Of a DNA stretch of 64,000 nucleotides, positions 44,580 through 57,137 are shown piece after piece. Source of the stretch: Camellia lanceoleosa (Eukaryota > Streptophyta > Magnoliopsida > Ericales > Theaceae); the NCBI GenBank assembly GCA_025200525.1, contig CM045763.1, forward strand, positions 154,572,246 to 154,636,245. The letters are read 5' to 3'. A model generated the notes under the pieces. It had not been told where the DNA came from and ran no database searches. It saw nothing but the letters and a program-made list of their open reading frames with translations. The position numbers and the translations under genes are program-made. How positions within the stretch are numbered: the first letter of the stretch is position 1; every line of letters starts with the position of its first letter.

Positions 44580-45655
44580 TCTCAACGACTTGACAACAAA
44601 AGTCGACAATCCCAAGTCCTGAGATAAAGTTTCGCAATAACAATTCATGAATTGTGGTCTCAAAGCACACCACAAATTCAACTTTCATAGAGGATACTTA
44701 TGATAATTCATTTTACACTTTTCTTAATATTGCTCCTCCACATAATAGAAACAAAGAATCGAAAGTTAATTTTCTACTATTAATATATCATCTAAAATCT
44801 GAATCTAAGTAGCCAATTAATTCAAGATTATCAGACTTCATAAATGTGACTAAGTAATATTTTATTCCTTATGGTTACCTTATCACTTCCTTATTTGAGC
44901 ATTAAATTTCATGCAATAAATGTATAAAAACACGTTTCTATTCTAATTGGTTTTATAAAAATTTGCATAAGACTGGATTTATTTTCTTTCGGAACATGGA
45001 TAAGTTTATGTGAATATTCTCTCATTCTAAATCTCTATAGAAATTTTAATATATACCTTCTAAGACAATCTCAACAATTCATGTCATTCATTTAGAAATA
45101 TTTCAATTTCTATCACATAGGTTGTCTTACTAATATATTTCATTTTAAAGTTCTTAAAGAGAAATTTCTTAACTCATGCAATAAATCACGTACATTATTG
45201 ACAACTAAAATATCATCAATATACAAAATCATAAATATAAACTTGCTCCCACTGATCTTTGAATATGTACACTAATAAAAAATATTTTCTTTAAATCTAA
45301 AGGAAAAATAGTATCATAAAACTAAAGATACAATTTTTAGAAAGCTTGTTTAAGTGCACAAATTGATTTCTTAAGTTTGCAAGTCACATTTTCATTTTCC
45401 TCAATAGAGAAACCTTTGAATTGATTTACATAAAATTCTTCATCTAAACTCTCTTTTAGAAAATTAATTTTCACATATATTTAACTCAATATCATAATGA
45501 GTTACTAATGCCATAATGATTCTAAATCAACCATTTATGATACAAATGAAAAAAGAATATCTTATTGTAATCAATGTCTACTTTATGAGTAGAATCTTTG
45601 GCCACATATCTAGCAATATAATCAATAATTTCTATGGCTTGTGACAAACTGAGTC
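44580..45655 (-). pseudogene. Copia reverse transcriptase / RNase H relic
   Basis: On the reverse strand the region opens with RYVAKDSTHKVDIDYNKIF next to the solo-LTR insertion, matching the RLVAKG-TQ--GIDY-ETF block at the start of copia RT. The catalytic motif YIDDILVV is at 45200-45223, followed by NNVRDLLHE. IGYLDSDFR at 44791-44817 is the RNase H block. Stops occur throughout (for example after IGYLDSDFR), and no frame is long. In the family this protein copies the element RNA. Confidence 0.8.
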
Positions 45656-46636
45656 TGTAACACCCTCAAATTAAGACATAAATCATTCATTAACAAGTTT
45701 CATGAACATAGAGAAAAGAATACATTTTCATTCATCAGAGTCCTCTTTACAAAAAAGTTACATGCTATCAACAAGGTAAATCCCCTACGGGCTTACAGCT
45801 TTCCAAGTTATCACTTGGTTACAACAAAAGAAGAGTTGTAACTCTCTACATATAAAGCCCTCGGCTTGAATTTACATTTAATCGACAAACAAAATAACAA
45901 AACATGGAGCCTTCAACTCCTAAACCTCCCAAGCTAAGATCTTGGAGGCGGCATATCACCTGTACCTAAAAAATGATGTCCCAAGTAGGGTGAGTCAATG
46001 CCCAATAGAGATATACTAAACAACATATGAGAATTAACTAAAACATTAGCATTCGAAAAATCTTTAACACTTATGAACTATCATAAACCTTTTCATTAAT
46101 CAATCAACTTTGATACCCACATTTCAATTCACTTCCAGTTATTACCCAAGTCAATTCATTGACATAATAAATTATCATATAAACAATTCAAAAGAGACAA
46201 CAAATCATTCATCAACATTTCGATCCTATACATCATTCATACACTTCTAGAACTTGCCATTTTACGGAACTACGTCCGAGGGAACCGGCACCCAAATATA
46301 AATAAGATTTCGGGACTTTCACCCTGGACACTCCAGCCAACTTAATTGTCCATGGAGTCCATCCCCTATCTCCTCCCAAACAATAGAGTACATCTCCTAT
46401 CTCCTCCCAAACAAGATACATATACAATGTATTTAAACACGTCATCATATACAATGACCAATTCAATCACATATACAATGCTTATATCCAACTGTCATAT
46501 TCAATGACATATTCCAATTGATTAGTTTCAATTTAGCTAATCATCATGCATTTTCTACAACAGTCATGGCTATCCTCCACCAATAGTCCAAAACAGATAT
46601 ATCTAGACAGATAAATAAATTTCTCAACAGATAATA

Positions 46637-48768
46637 TATAGCGATCCCAGTTTTTCTTTCCTTTGTTTATTATATTTCGGACTTGGTTTCGTAAGTGTGT
46701 TGATGTCGTATTCTCATTTCTATCCTTTACTCTTTGTATTTAAGTCTTGGGTTGTGTTGGGCAGGTTTGAAACAGGTTAGTTGTATTTAGAAACCAAAGG
46801 TTGATGCCCAGTTTTTGGCCTTCACGCTCGAGCGGGAGTTTTGACGCTCGAGAGGGCCCTTTGTTGTTGTTTCTCCGCTCGAGCGGGAGTTTGGATGCTC
46901 GAACGTAAATATCCATCTCCCATTATTTTTCTCTGCAGGTCATCGGAGGCTCGAGCGGGAGTTTTGACGCTCGAGCGGGCCCTTTTGGTTTTGTTCCTCC
47001 GCTCAAGCGGGGAGTCTGACGCTCGAGCGGGGACCTTGGTCTATAAAAATTTTGGAAGTGTGCATCCGGCGCTCGAGCGGCGCTTTTGACGCTCAAGCGT
47101 GAGTTCTGTCGGACGCCGGCGGCGTTCCACGCCGGCAGTCTGATACCCGCAGATGATCAACCAAATCAAGTTTGACTTTTTGGATCACTTTTACAACTCC
47201 TTTTCTCTCGCTTACTTTTCAAAACCTCCATTGGAGAGCACCTCACTCTAAAACTCCAACTTCTCTCTAGGGTTTGATCTAGTAGGAGTGATCTTCTACC
47301 CTCGGGCCTTTGTAAAAAGTATGGAGCTTGTTGAGGGCTACATTTTGATCCGAAAATATTGGGGTTTGGAGCACTTTCAAATTTCTTCATCTTCTCCTTT
47401 GAGTTCCGAATTTGAGGTAGGGATAACTATTCATTTCTATGGTCTTTGACATACACTATTGGTCATTTTGATGTAATATTGAAGTTGGGTAATTTTGGGT
47501 GTTAGGGTTTCAAAATGAATAAAGAGGGGTTTTGTTATTTTGACTCATAAATGTGTATCTTGGGTCTTGAAATGATGGTATTGATGTTGTTGATGATATA
47601 TGGGACCTTTGGGTCATTGTAGAGAAAAATGAGGAGAAAGCCCTAAGTTGTTATATGAATTAATTTATATAATTAATTTGGGAATGTTACGGAAATATGG
47701 AATTGAGTTGGAAATAATGAAATAGGCTCATTATAAGAGGGAATGGTGGAGTTGGATTTATTAATCGTTCACTTATGAAATTGTTGTCAAATTATCTATT
47801 GATGCATTTATTATTTGTTTAGAAATAAATTGCTTTGGGCTAACGGCAGAGGATAGTCTTGAATGTTGTAGACCTTGCATGATGATTAGGTGAATTAAAA
47901 CTAATCAATTGAATATGTCATTGAATATGACGGTTGGAAAAATACATCAAATTTATGTATTGATTGATTATGTATATGATTTGTGCTTGTATACATTGTG
48001 TTGTGTAGGAGGAGATAGGGGATGTACTCCACGGTTTAGGAGGAGATAGGGGATGGACTCCTACACCGAATATTATTTGGAAGGAGATAGGGGATGGACT
48101 CCATTAATACAGCAAATACGTGTATCTATTGAAGTATCGATACAGCAAATATGTGTATCTATTGTGAAGTATGGAAGTGTTTTATGTGATATTGATACAG
48201 CAAATATGCGTATCTATTGTGAAGTATGGAAGTATTGTTGATATGAGCTGTGATCTCATGGGAATTGTTTAGCCAGATTTTGAGCCATATTTATGAATTG
48301 AAAGTCGGTTAAGTAAAGGAAAGAGGAATGAAACACGGACATATTTGTCATATAATTGAAATGGGTTATGAATTGATTTATGTGGGTTAAACATTTATCA
48401 AATGCTAATGTTTTAGTTTTTGCTCATATTATGTTTAGCATATCTCTACTGGGCGTTGGCTCACCCTATATGGGACATCATTTCCAGGTACAGGTGTTAT
48501 GCCACCTCCAAGGACGTAGCTTGGGAGGCTTGAGGCTGTTAGACTTTTTTTGATGTTTTTGTTGTATTACATGTATATCAAGCCAAGGGCTTATTTTATG
48601 TAGAGTTAGTACTCTCTTTTTTGTAACCAAGTGTTGACTTGGAAAGTTGTAAGCCTATAGAGCATTTACTTTTGTTATCAACATATAATACTTTTTGTAA
48701 GAATACTCTGAAATCTGTTTTCTCTATCGTGAATGTATGATATTATGGTTTATTTTGAGGGCGTGACA
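46637..48768 (+). mobile_element. Inner solo LTR, TSD TAATA, TA...CA termini
   Basis: A 2132-bp LTR, TATAGCGATCCC...GGGCGTGACA, flanked by perfect TAATA (46632-46636 and 48769-48773). It sits inside the outer solo LTR in the opposite orientation. It belongs to the family of the gag-only element at 32282-41341: same ends, same palindrome array (46826-47102), same CTCACCCTATATGGGACA block. The perfect TAATA duplication independently confirms the TA...CA termini. Confidence 0.95.
46826..47102. repeat. Array of palindromic CGCTCGAGCG decamers, inner solo LTR
   Basis: About ten copies in 277 bp, with variants CGCTCAAGCG, TGCTCGAACG and GGCTCGAGCG. Right after the array, at 47114-47138, are two unrelated palindrome-like GACGCCGGCGGCGT / ACGCCGGC stretches. 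Confidence 0.92.
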
Positions 48769-49427
48769 TAATATATCACATCTTTCATAGGTGAGTGATT
48801 CATTAATCCGACTACACCATTTAATCACAATTTCCCCCAAGTTCATAATTTCCAAACCAATTTCATGTTTCCACAATAATCTCACTATTTAAACAAATAA
48901 TTTGTATAACACAAAGTAGGGCATTCTTCCTATTTTCTCAAACATTGCACCCAATGCCAAATTTCACACAATATACCCAAATATTCCCATATTCAAGACC
49001 TCACATACATGTGAAACCCCAAAATAGGAAACCCCTCTTTCAAATGACAAAACCCTAACCTTGACTTTACCCAAATCTTCCACAAACCCACTATTTATAC
49101 GAAATGACTAATACTTATGTTAAAACCCACATAGGAGAGTAGAACATCCCTACCTCAAGAAGAGAAGACGAGCCAAGAAGGAGATGAGCTCCAAAGATGA
49201 CGAAACCAACTTCCACTTGGATGAAAATGGAGATCTTGAAGAGCTCAAACTTTTTATCAAAGGAAGGAGGGTGAGAAGATTAATAGATCTAGGTCAAAAT
49301 GTAGAGAGAAAGGGTATTTTAGAGAGAGAAGCTCTCAACTTAGGGTTTTGAAAAGTTTGAGAGAGAGAAAGGACAGAAAAGGTGATTTAAAATGTCACTT
49401 TCATGATCTGATATACGTACAGTCTGT

Positions 49428-49712
49428 TCGAGCGGAGAGTTTGACGTTTGAGCGTCAGACACAAAAATTATACCCGCTCGAGCGCCAAGACACAACAGTA
49501 AGGAACTACCCGTTCGAGCGAAAAGATACCTGCTCAAGCGTAGAATACACTCGTCCAGTATTTTACAGACTTCAGACAGTCGCTCGAGCGTAAGAAAGGC
49601 CGCTCGAGCATAAGAAACTTCGCTCGAGCATAAAAAACACTTCTATGATATTTTTGCAGACACACAAGTATTGAAGGATTGTAAACCCCGCTCGAGCGCA
49701 AGAAGGCCCGCT
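49428..49712. repeat. Array of palindromic CGCTCGAGCG decamers, outer solo LTR
   Basis: About ten copies or variants (TGTTCGAGCG, CGTTCGAGCG, CGCTCGAGCA). Because the LTR is on the reverse strand, the array again lies in its 5' part. It is the most diverged of the arrays. Confidence 0.88.
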
Positions 49713-50172
49713 CGAGCGGAAGACCAAAATTTTGGGCAACAAGGTTTTAGACCAACAACCAGCCAACCTGTTCTGAACACGCCTAAGACATCCCAAAACT
49801 CAAATTCAAAGAGTAAGATGGGGAAAAGACATAAACAACAACATTAAACCACATGACCCGAGTTCGAAACACCATAAAGGTCAAGTTAGAAACCGGGATC
49901 TCTATAGAGTCTTTACTTATACCAAAATTATAATAAGATTTGTTATAGATATACCACATAATCATTCGAAATAACAAATCTCTTGACCTTATGAGATCTT
50001 CTTAATATTATTTCTTACAGTCTTCTATAACTTTTCATTAGTGATAATTACATTATGGAGTAATTGATTATTCATTTGTTGTTCCAAGACATTAAGTTGT
50101 TTAACAACTATAGGAACAGCAATTTCCTTCAAATTATGGGTAATGATACTTGTACCCAAACTTATTGAATAA

Positions 50173-50421
50173 TCACATTTCATGATTTATCACTTCCACT
50201 GATTTCACCATGCTTATTAAATTTGATATTATCAGTTTTTGCAATTCTTGTACTATGACTAAGATAGTAAAACTAATACCCTTTGAATTTTCAAGATAAT
50301 CAACAAAATAACCATTGATTATTCTGAAATCCAATTTCTTTTCATGTGGATCAATAATTCTAATTTTCGTAGACAACCCCAAACATGCAGGTATCTTAAG
50401 TTCAGTTTTCTTCCTGTTCAC
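50173..50421 (-). pseudogene. Copia integrase C-terminal relic
   Basis: The reverse-strand frame reads ERKL-like KKLDFRIINGYFVDYLENSKG, matching the copia integrase tail (KLDPR--SGYFIGY-E-SKGYRF). It lies upstream of RT in element order, as expected. The frame is short and decayed. Flanking copia DNA (49912-50172 and 50422-51508) shows no further clear domain. Confidence 0.7.
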
Positions 50422-50863
50422 AATTCAAAATGAATGTTTGGAACTGCCTTACTAGGAACCCGATTTTATATAAAAACAATAGATCAAGGACATACATCCA
50501 CAATGTTATGGGTATTTAGAAATTATTTAACATACTCTTAGTCATATTCATTAGAATTCAATAATATTTCTCAGCTATATCATTCTGCTGAGGCATTCAC
50601 AAATATTATGTCTTTCATAGAGTTTAGCAAATAGACTTGTACTTTACACTATCTTTATGATTTTCACATTTTTGTTTAATTGCCATTCTTCTTTGATACT
50701 GTATACCTCAATGATATCCATTTACTAGAGATCTTTTATGCAATACATAAATAAAATCATGAAGTGAAAATTCATCTATAAAAAATGATAAAATAATTTT
50801 ATTTACCAAACATGAAGTGATAAAAAAGGTACATTAATGTCTATTTGGGTAATATGAAGAAGC

Positions 50864-50866
<3 letters not shown>

Positions 50867-50902
<36 letters not shown>
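50867..50902. repeat. (AT)n microsatellite
   Basis: Eighteen AT units inside copia-derived DNA. Confidence 0.95.
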
Positions 50903-50906
<4 letters not shown>

Positions 50907-51527
50907 GCCCTTTACATAATGTGATTGAATTGCTTTTCCTTAATGCAACTCATACTCCCACTAAAAGTAATAAAATTTAAGTTCAAAAAAAAAAAAAAAA
51001 AAACCCTCATCTTTACTAGTTTTTATAACTTTTTTAAAAAAAAATAAAAAATAGTACAATCTTTTATGCCACTAGTTTGAGTGTTCATTTATCAAGCTAT
51101 ATTTAGAATCAACATAATAATGCAAGATAAATTAATTTTGATAAATCACTACATTTTAATTTATACAAACCATCATAAATAATACCAAAATTAACAGAAA
51201 AGGTATTATCAATAAATTAAAATTTTATTCTAAATTTTTGAAAATAACCATCAAGGTTAATTAAGTTTGGACAAATCAATAAATAATTTTCAAAAATTAG
51301 AATGGACATAAATTTTTGAAATAGAGTCTAAATAATGATCAATGTCCAAAAATAAACAATATGTCCTAATAATTTCAATTGGAGATTTAACATAATCGGT
51401 TTGAAAATAATCTTGCATCAAATTAAAAAACATGTATAGCCATTTTCTTTCTTATGAGATTGAAAATCTAAAACAGACTCATTTTCTTTAGGTGACTATT
51501 TCTTTATACACTACTAAAAAACGGAGC

Positions 51528-51990
51528 TTTTGCGACGGTCGTAAACGTCGCAAAAGGTGCACATGCCGTCGCAAAAGACTTTTTGCGACGGAGTAGCGAC
51601 GGGAAATGAGGGGTGGCGGAAGGGGGCGTGACAAAAAGTATTTGCGACGGTTACACACCGTCGCTTTCTTGTAGCGACAGTAAATCAATGGTTTTTGCAA
51701 CGGTTTAACCTGACACAAAAAAATGGAAAAAACATCTTTTTATGCGACGGTTTAGCATACCGTCGCCAAAAACTTTTTTAGAGACGGTAGTTGACGTCGC
51801 GAAAAGTATTATTAGCGACGGTCTTAAACGTCGCAAAAAAATATAATTAAATCAAAAATGTATTCGCGACAGTTTAAACCGTCGCTAAAAATGGCACTAA
51901 CATGCATATGTGACAGATTAACCCGTCGCTAATAAAATGCAAGAAAATGATGATTCCATTAGCGACGGTTTATTACTGTCGCAATTTTTT
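51528..51990. repeat. Left subterminal repeats of the CACTA element
   Basis: About fifteen direct and inverted copies of (T)GCGACGGT and ACCGTCGC(A/T), with decayed GTGACAG forms. Confidence 0.9.
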
Positions 51991-53330
51991 TTCATAAAAT
52001 AAATATATATTTTATTAATTCATTCCCTGTGCAAATTATAAATACACATCCACATTCACATTCATATTCACATTCACAAAATCATATATACAAATAATTA
52101 TATATATGTACCCTGTAACGATACAGTGTCAACCAAACATTATTTACAAAAATATATAAAACATCCTCCAACAATGCTAATATTTTTTGATAATTCAAAA
52201 ACTCAAATTTGTATCTAAAACAAAACCAAAGTATTTACAAATAAAAAAACATATATATTAACAGCTTGTTTTAGTATCAACAATAAGCTCCAAAATCGAT
52301 ATGTGAAGATATCATCACGTACTCAAAAGGGTAGCATCTGCAAAAAGAAACAAAAAAAAAATATTTATAATATAATTAATTTCAAGCTTACAAAATATGT
52401 AAAACATTTGATATTTATTTCATAAAATAAATAAATAAATAAATAAGATTGTAACAAATACATAAATCAAGCGCCACACAATAATATATCTTCCAAGAGT
52501 TTCTCCAATTGTTCTTCGAAAAAGAATTTCTAAATGACAAGTTTTCACAAATAGAAATTACGCTCCAGATTTAAAATCGGGAATCGATTTCGAGTGCCGT
52601 CTTTTTCTAAGAGTCATTTGTGCCTAATTAGTCGTATGTGTTAAGTTTTGTTGAACCGTAAGTAATAAAAATTAGTAAACTAGTATTACATGCTATCATA
52701 GTACTCTATCTCAGCATTCTTTAACAGAGTGCAATTGAAATTAAAGAAAAGATATTGGTGTTGTATGGAATTAAAGAAAATATCCATCAAAGAAATCAAT
52801 TCTATTATCATGAAGTAAAAATTTTAATTCATTTTGTAGCTCTACAATCCAAATCAGTTTGATCATTATCTTACCTTAACATCTATGTTTTTCCATTATG
52901 AAGTTCACTACAAATATTCAATTGGATTATGTTAGCTGCCAATACTCAGGACAAACATTTCATTAATTTGAACAAAACAGGGCACAAGCAAAATACTTGG
53001 TTTGGAAACAAAAGTCAAATAGAGTACAAAATGCATCAGAATCAACTACCTAAAAAGATTGACAATGATGGCCTATTATTTGTAGTTTAGGTGGAAAACA
53101 ATAACCATAAATAAAAAATAAATAAAAAACTTGAGAGAAAAAAAGGTCATTGTCTACCTACCTAAACTTAATCTCCTTTACGTTCATACTTTGAGTCATT
53201 GGCTTAAATGTTGACATAAGTTTGAGGAGTTTCTCTTTCACAAAACAGTAACTAGAAAATTGTAACCCCAATATGTAGCAATACTTATTGAATCATATTT
53301 CCTACAAAATTTATGAAAAATAGCTAAAAG
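51991..53330. other. CACTA interior, no gene recognised
   Basis: AT-rich, with an ATTCACATTCACAT microrepeat near 52050 and an (AAAT)n run near 52424-52445. No coding similarity is visible. Confidence 0.5.
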
Positions 53331-53333
53331 GAT

Positions 53334-53965
53334 TTGAACGTACTAGCTCCCTTGTGCAGGCCATCCTTGGAATTCTCAAATGCTACTTTTGTAATCAATC
53401 TCAAGCCACAGGTTAGAGCCCCCGATGCAACCAAACTAGTAAGAAAAGACATGAAGAATAAAAAACAAGAAAGCTTATATCAAAACTTCAAAACTAGATC
53501 AGATAATAAGCTAACCACAAATATAACTTGCAAGAACTCGGGTAGCATAAGTGATAGATCTCCAACCATTCCACCCTGAACATAAGCATCTGCAACTCCA
53601 AAAGCACCGCTAATGATACATATTCCAATATAAGTCCCAATTCTTCCTTTTCTAGATGTAGCTAAATCCAGCTGCGGCAATACAATGAAAGATGGAATCA
53701 AAGTGGACTCGTATGCTTAATAATTTGAATTTGAGTTACTAAAACATGTTACTACAAAACCATATGGTTATGGAGTAAGTTGATGATGTAATACATATAA
53801 TTATGGTACTTACAACAAGAACAGCAAGAGCACTTGTGGAAAAAATGATATATCCAAATAGGTTTCTTCTTCTGGTATTGATTTTTGCCTCTCTGTATGT
53901 CAGTATTGCAAGTGTCCCAAGTGCAAATGGTTGATATACAAGAACCCTTGAGGGGTGGTATTTCT
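53334..53965 (-). pseudogene. Captured equilibrative nucleoside transporter (ENT) gene fragment, three exons
   Basis: On the reverse strand three consecutive exons are in order. Exon A (53965-53814) encodes YHPSRVLVYQPFALG ... TRRRNLFGYIIFSTSALAVLV and ends at GTAAGT. Exon B (53671-53528), after a GCCGCAG acceptor, encodes LDLATSRKGRIGTYIGICII and SGAFGVADAYVQGGMVGDLS, then LMLPEFLQ. Exon C (about 53452-53334) encodes SFLTSLVASGALTCGLRLIT and AFENSKDGLHKGA. The sequence follows plant ENT proteins, multi-pass membrane carriers of nucleosides. It covers only a middle part near the N-terminal half. Two residues seem missing in RVL-VYQ. Retained introns mean genomic DNA was captured, not a cDNA. 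There is no start or rest of the gene here, so it is not functional. Confidence 0.88.
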
Positions 53966-54378
53966 ATACAAGGACAGAATTATCAGTTAAATTTTTTGCA
54001 ACATCAACAACAATAATATTTAAAAATACTTTTTTATCAGATATGCCCATAAATAACTAATAACTCAAGTCAGCTTTGGAAGTTATTCAAAAGTCAAACA
54101 TCATGGTTTGATAAAATTCAAGAGAAGTAAATATGGCTAGCCAACATATTTGAATTTGATGACAATAATTTAATAAAGAGAATTAAATAAGTGCAGTTTA
54201 TAGAAATATAACCCCTTGTGGTAAATGGTAAGTCAACAAAGACATGGTTGAAATTCATCAACATATCATTAGTTATTCCAACTAAAGAAATTTCAGCACT
54301 CAGTTTCAAATTCAAATTCAAGATAATCACCACATTTGACTTTTTTTGTTCCTCCACCTATAAGACAATAAATAGGAA
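53966..54378. other. CACTA interior between the ENT and LINE fragments
   Basis: AT-rich, no recognisable domain. It may be ENT intron sequence into which the LINE inserted. Confidence 0.4.
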
Positions 54379-54936
54379 GATAAGCTCGTGTGGACTCTGT
54401 CTACTAATGGACTGTTCTCTATCAAATCTGCTTGGAATGCTTGGAGAGTCTCTTTTGAGGAAGTTGAGTGGTCTAATATGGTTTGGAGTGTTGTGACTGT
54501 TCCTAAGGCTAGCTTTATTACTTGGTTGGCCATCCAGAATAGATTGAATATGGGTGATAGGCTGAAATTATTTGGTATTTCCCCTATTGCTACTTGCCCA
54601 TTATGCCTTTACTACACTGAGGACCACTCCCACTTGTTTTTTAACTGCCCCTTCTCTGAGAGTGTGTGGATGAATATTAAAACTAAGATCAATGTGGCTT
54701 GGCCTGTGTTAAATTGGACTGGTCTGGTGTCTTATATTGCTAAATCTGTTAAGGGTAAGTCTCTTGGCTCTATTATTTCCAGGTTTGCTCTAAATTGCAC
54801 TTTTTACCTCATTTGGCTTGAGGGAAATAATAGAGTTTTTACCAAAGAGAAAATTCCTGAAGAAGTTCTTGTTTTGAACATTTTTAATATGGTTAGATTT
54901 AGAGTGTTGTCTCTGAAGAATTTAAGAAGACATTAA
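54379..54936 (+). pseudogene. LINE ORF2 C-terminal fragment (RT zinc-binding domain)
   Basis: A clear frame of about 185 codons ending at TAA 54934-54936. It carries the FSIKSAWNAW opening of the zf-RVT domain, then FITWLAIQNRLNMGDRL, CPLCLYYTEDHSHLFFNCPF (CX2C...H...C), SVWMNIK and the downstream NRVF block. This C-terminal domain follows reverse transcriptase in plant L1-type ORF2 proteins and also occurs in many pseudogene-like copies. The endonuclease and RT parts are absent because of 5' truncation, so it is inactive. Confidence 0.9.
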
Positions 54937-56170
54937 AATGATTCATGGTTTTTAGCTACTTGGAGACTGCCCTCATCTATCCTTAGGGGTGATACTCCTT
55001 AATGTTTCAATGGGTATCTCTAACAGATTTTACAGGGGGTCTTCTCTCTTTTCTGGCTGCTGGTATACCTATTATGGTGCTAGAAGTGATTGAATGGAGC
55101 AGTGGGTTGAGTGTGGTGTGATTCCATAATCAGGGTTGAGTGAACTATGAGCTTATATGATTTTCCTAACAGTTTGCAATGCAGGTTGTCATGCTGGCCC
55201 TTCTTAGGGATTGAGGGTTGAGTGTGATGTAAGTATATAGTCAGGTGGTGGTCTTAGTGAGCATGTGGGTTGAGTGTTGTGAAATTTTATAAGAGTGCTC
55301 CTAACTTTGTTTTCTTGCAGGATTACGTTAGTTGCTGGCACAGTTGTAGGGAATTCATTGGTGAGAGCCTAGTGAAGTGATGATATATTTTTTACTTGGT
55401 TTAGATATGGTTCTATAACCTGTTTCTTTGAGAGTGACTTAGCTATTGAGTGTTGAGATTGTTAGAACATATTTGAGTGAGGTTTGCCTCAGGTTATTTA
55501 TCATATCCTCAATCTTGCTTTAGTTCTTTTTTGTTCTTTCTGTTTTGGTTTTCACAGGTTGTATTGATGCCTCTGCTGCAATTGAGGGCAATTCATTTTG
55601 GTGCTGGGCTCATATTTCAGCTAGGGGACTTGATCGGTTATTTTTGTCTTGGAGTGTTGAAGATTGTCAGTGGGCCAGGCAGCACTTTTCTGCGCCAGTT
55701 CCAGCACATATCTGCTCCTATGTATAGTCGTTGTCTTAATTTCCTATGGATTGTATTTGTATTAATTACTGGACAGTCTGTGTTTTGTTTATTTATCTGA
55801 TTGTAAGGTTTGGGTAATGAATTATGTTACCTGTTTTGTTGGTGTAGTGTTTACTTGGAAATTGGGCCAATATTATAGTTGTTTTTGTTGGCTATCTCCT
55901 ACGGGCTGTGTAGGGGTGGTTTTCTTCATAGGGATGTTATGGCAGTTTGGGTCTATTTTGGTTCTTGTTCATGCCCCCCCTCATTTTTTTGGATGGGGGT
56001 TATGAACAGGATTATCTGGTTCGTAGCTCGGGTGGTTTGGCTAGTTTAGTTGTTGTTTTTGTTCTGTGGGTTTTTATTTTGTATAGCTCTTGTTAGGGCT
56101 TGAGGTATACCCCTTGTATATCTGTATAGTTTGCTTGTTTTATTTTATGACTTATTCACCCAAAAAAAGA
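54379..56170 (+). mobile_element. 5'-truncated LINE (non-LTR retrotransposon) 3' part
   Basis: Starts in the middle of a coding frame (DKLVWTLSTNGLFSIKSAW) and runs through the zinc-binding C-terminal domain and a long 3' untranslated region (54937-56160). It ends in ATTCACCCAAAAAAAGAAAA, a short A-rich tail. 5' truncation is usual for LINEs. AAATAGGAA before it (54370-54378) and AAATAGAA after it could be an imperfect target duplication. It lies inside the CACTA element. Confidence 0.8.
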
Positions 56171-56587
56171 AAATAGAATTGGATCTAAACGAAACCAATA
56201 TAGTTTGTGGTCGATAAAAATAAAATAAAAAATAAAAAAACCAATATAGTTTGGGTTTTCAAATCAGTTTATAATACTTTGAAGAGCTGGTTATCTCCAA
56301 CTATAAAAAGGGTTGTCCTAAGGAGAATCCAATCATAACAACCTTTAAAAACACAATCTTTGTAGTGCAAACTTGGGGCTCTATTGTGCGGGGTTGGAGT
56401 TCATTCACCGCTTCATGTGGAGAAGTGGTGTTCCTTGGCATTTGCTATTTTAGGTTTTAATTTGAATGTGATTGATTTATCTGATTGAAATTTGTTACTT
56501 TTTGTGTTAATATTTTGTATAGTGATTGGGGAATAGAAAAATTATACATTTTCACCATTTTCTAAGAACATTTGGAAGTTCTTTCAG
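56171..56587. other. CACTA interior, no gene recognised
   Basis: Starts with AATTGGATCTAAACGAAACC and an A-rich (AATAAAA)n patch. I see no domain. Confidence 0.4.
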
Positions 56588-56741
56588 GCTGTGTTTTGTT
56601 CATGAATTTGGGTAGGGATTTGGAAAGAAAAAGGGGAAATGTGGGTGAAATGAGAATAAAATATTGCTACAATTCACACACTTTTTCCCTTTCCCTTTGC
56701 CTTTTCAAATCCCTACACAAAACTGTGATCCAAACACAGCA
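56588..56741. mobile_element. Tourist-like foldback MITE, diverged
   Basis: The GGCTGTGTTTTGTT left arm and the (T)CCAAACACAGCA(C) right arm, with GGGATTTGGAAAG / CTTTTCAAATCCC inner arms, parallel the MITE at 13847-14005. The flanking trinucleotides (TCA / CCA) do not match cleanly. Confidence 0.55.
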
Positions 56742-57137
56742 CCCATGAGCCAATGCATTTCCAAGTGTAATATGCATTTAAATTGAAAGTCACCAGGTTG
56801 GAGCTTGCTTAGAAACTTCAATACTTCTAATCTTTACAAGTTCCAAAAAAAAATTCAAAAGTGTAGATGAAATGAGAAAGTACAATGTAAATGAAAGCAA
56901 TAAGTGGATTGGTTTTACTTATTGGGGAGGGGACGAAAAATGCTGTACAGTCATCATGTTGGTCTAAAAAAGGAAATTATGGATGCATATATATATTAAA
57001 CAGGAAAAAGGAGGGAAAGATGTGGGAAGAAGCTTAAACAAAAACTTCCAAAGAGATAAAAGAGACCTAAAGCCAGTAAATAAAAGCCTTTATAATCCGA
57101 AATACAAGCAGAAAGAACCTGATTGGAAGGGTATTGA

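Larger units (their letters stand above)
45656..49906 (-). mobile_element. Outer solo LTR (reverse strand), TSD GAGTC, split by an inner solo LTR
   Basis: Read on the reverse strand it starts TATAGAGATCCCGG and ends GAGGGTGTTACA. It is flanked by GAGTC at 45651-45655 and 49907-49911 (perfect). Excluding the inner insertion it is about 2.1 kb. It is related to the gag-only element's LTRs: it shares the TATAG(A/C)GATCCC start, the GCTCGAGCG array (49428-49712) and the block reading, on the reverse strand, CACCCTA-TTGGGACATCATTT and GCCTCCAAG. It interrupts the copia RT region. No internal retroelement sequence is present. Confidence 0.9.

Noticed and set aside
53334..53579. Forward-strand frame over the ENT exons
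   Set aside because: It is the shadow of the reverse-strand exons, which match a known family.
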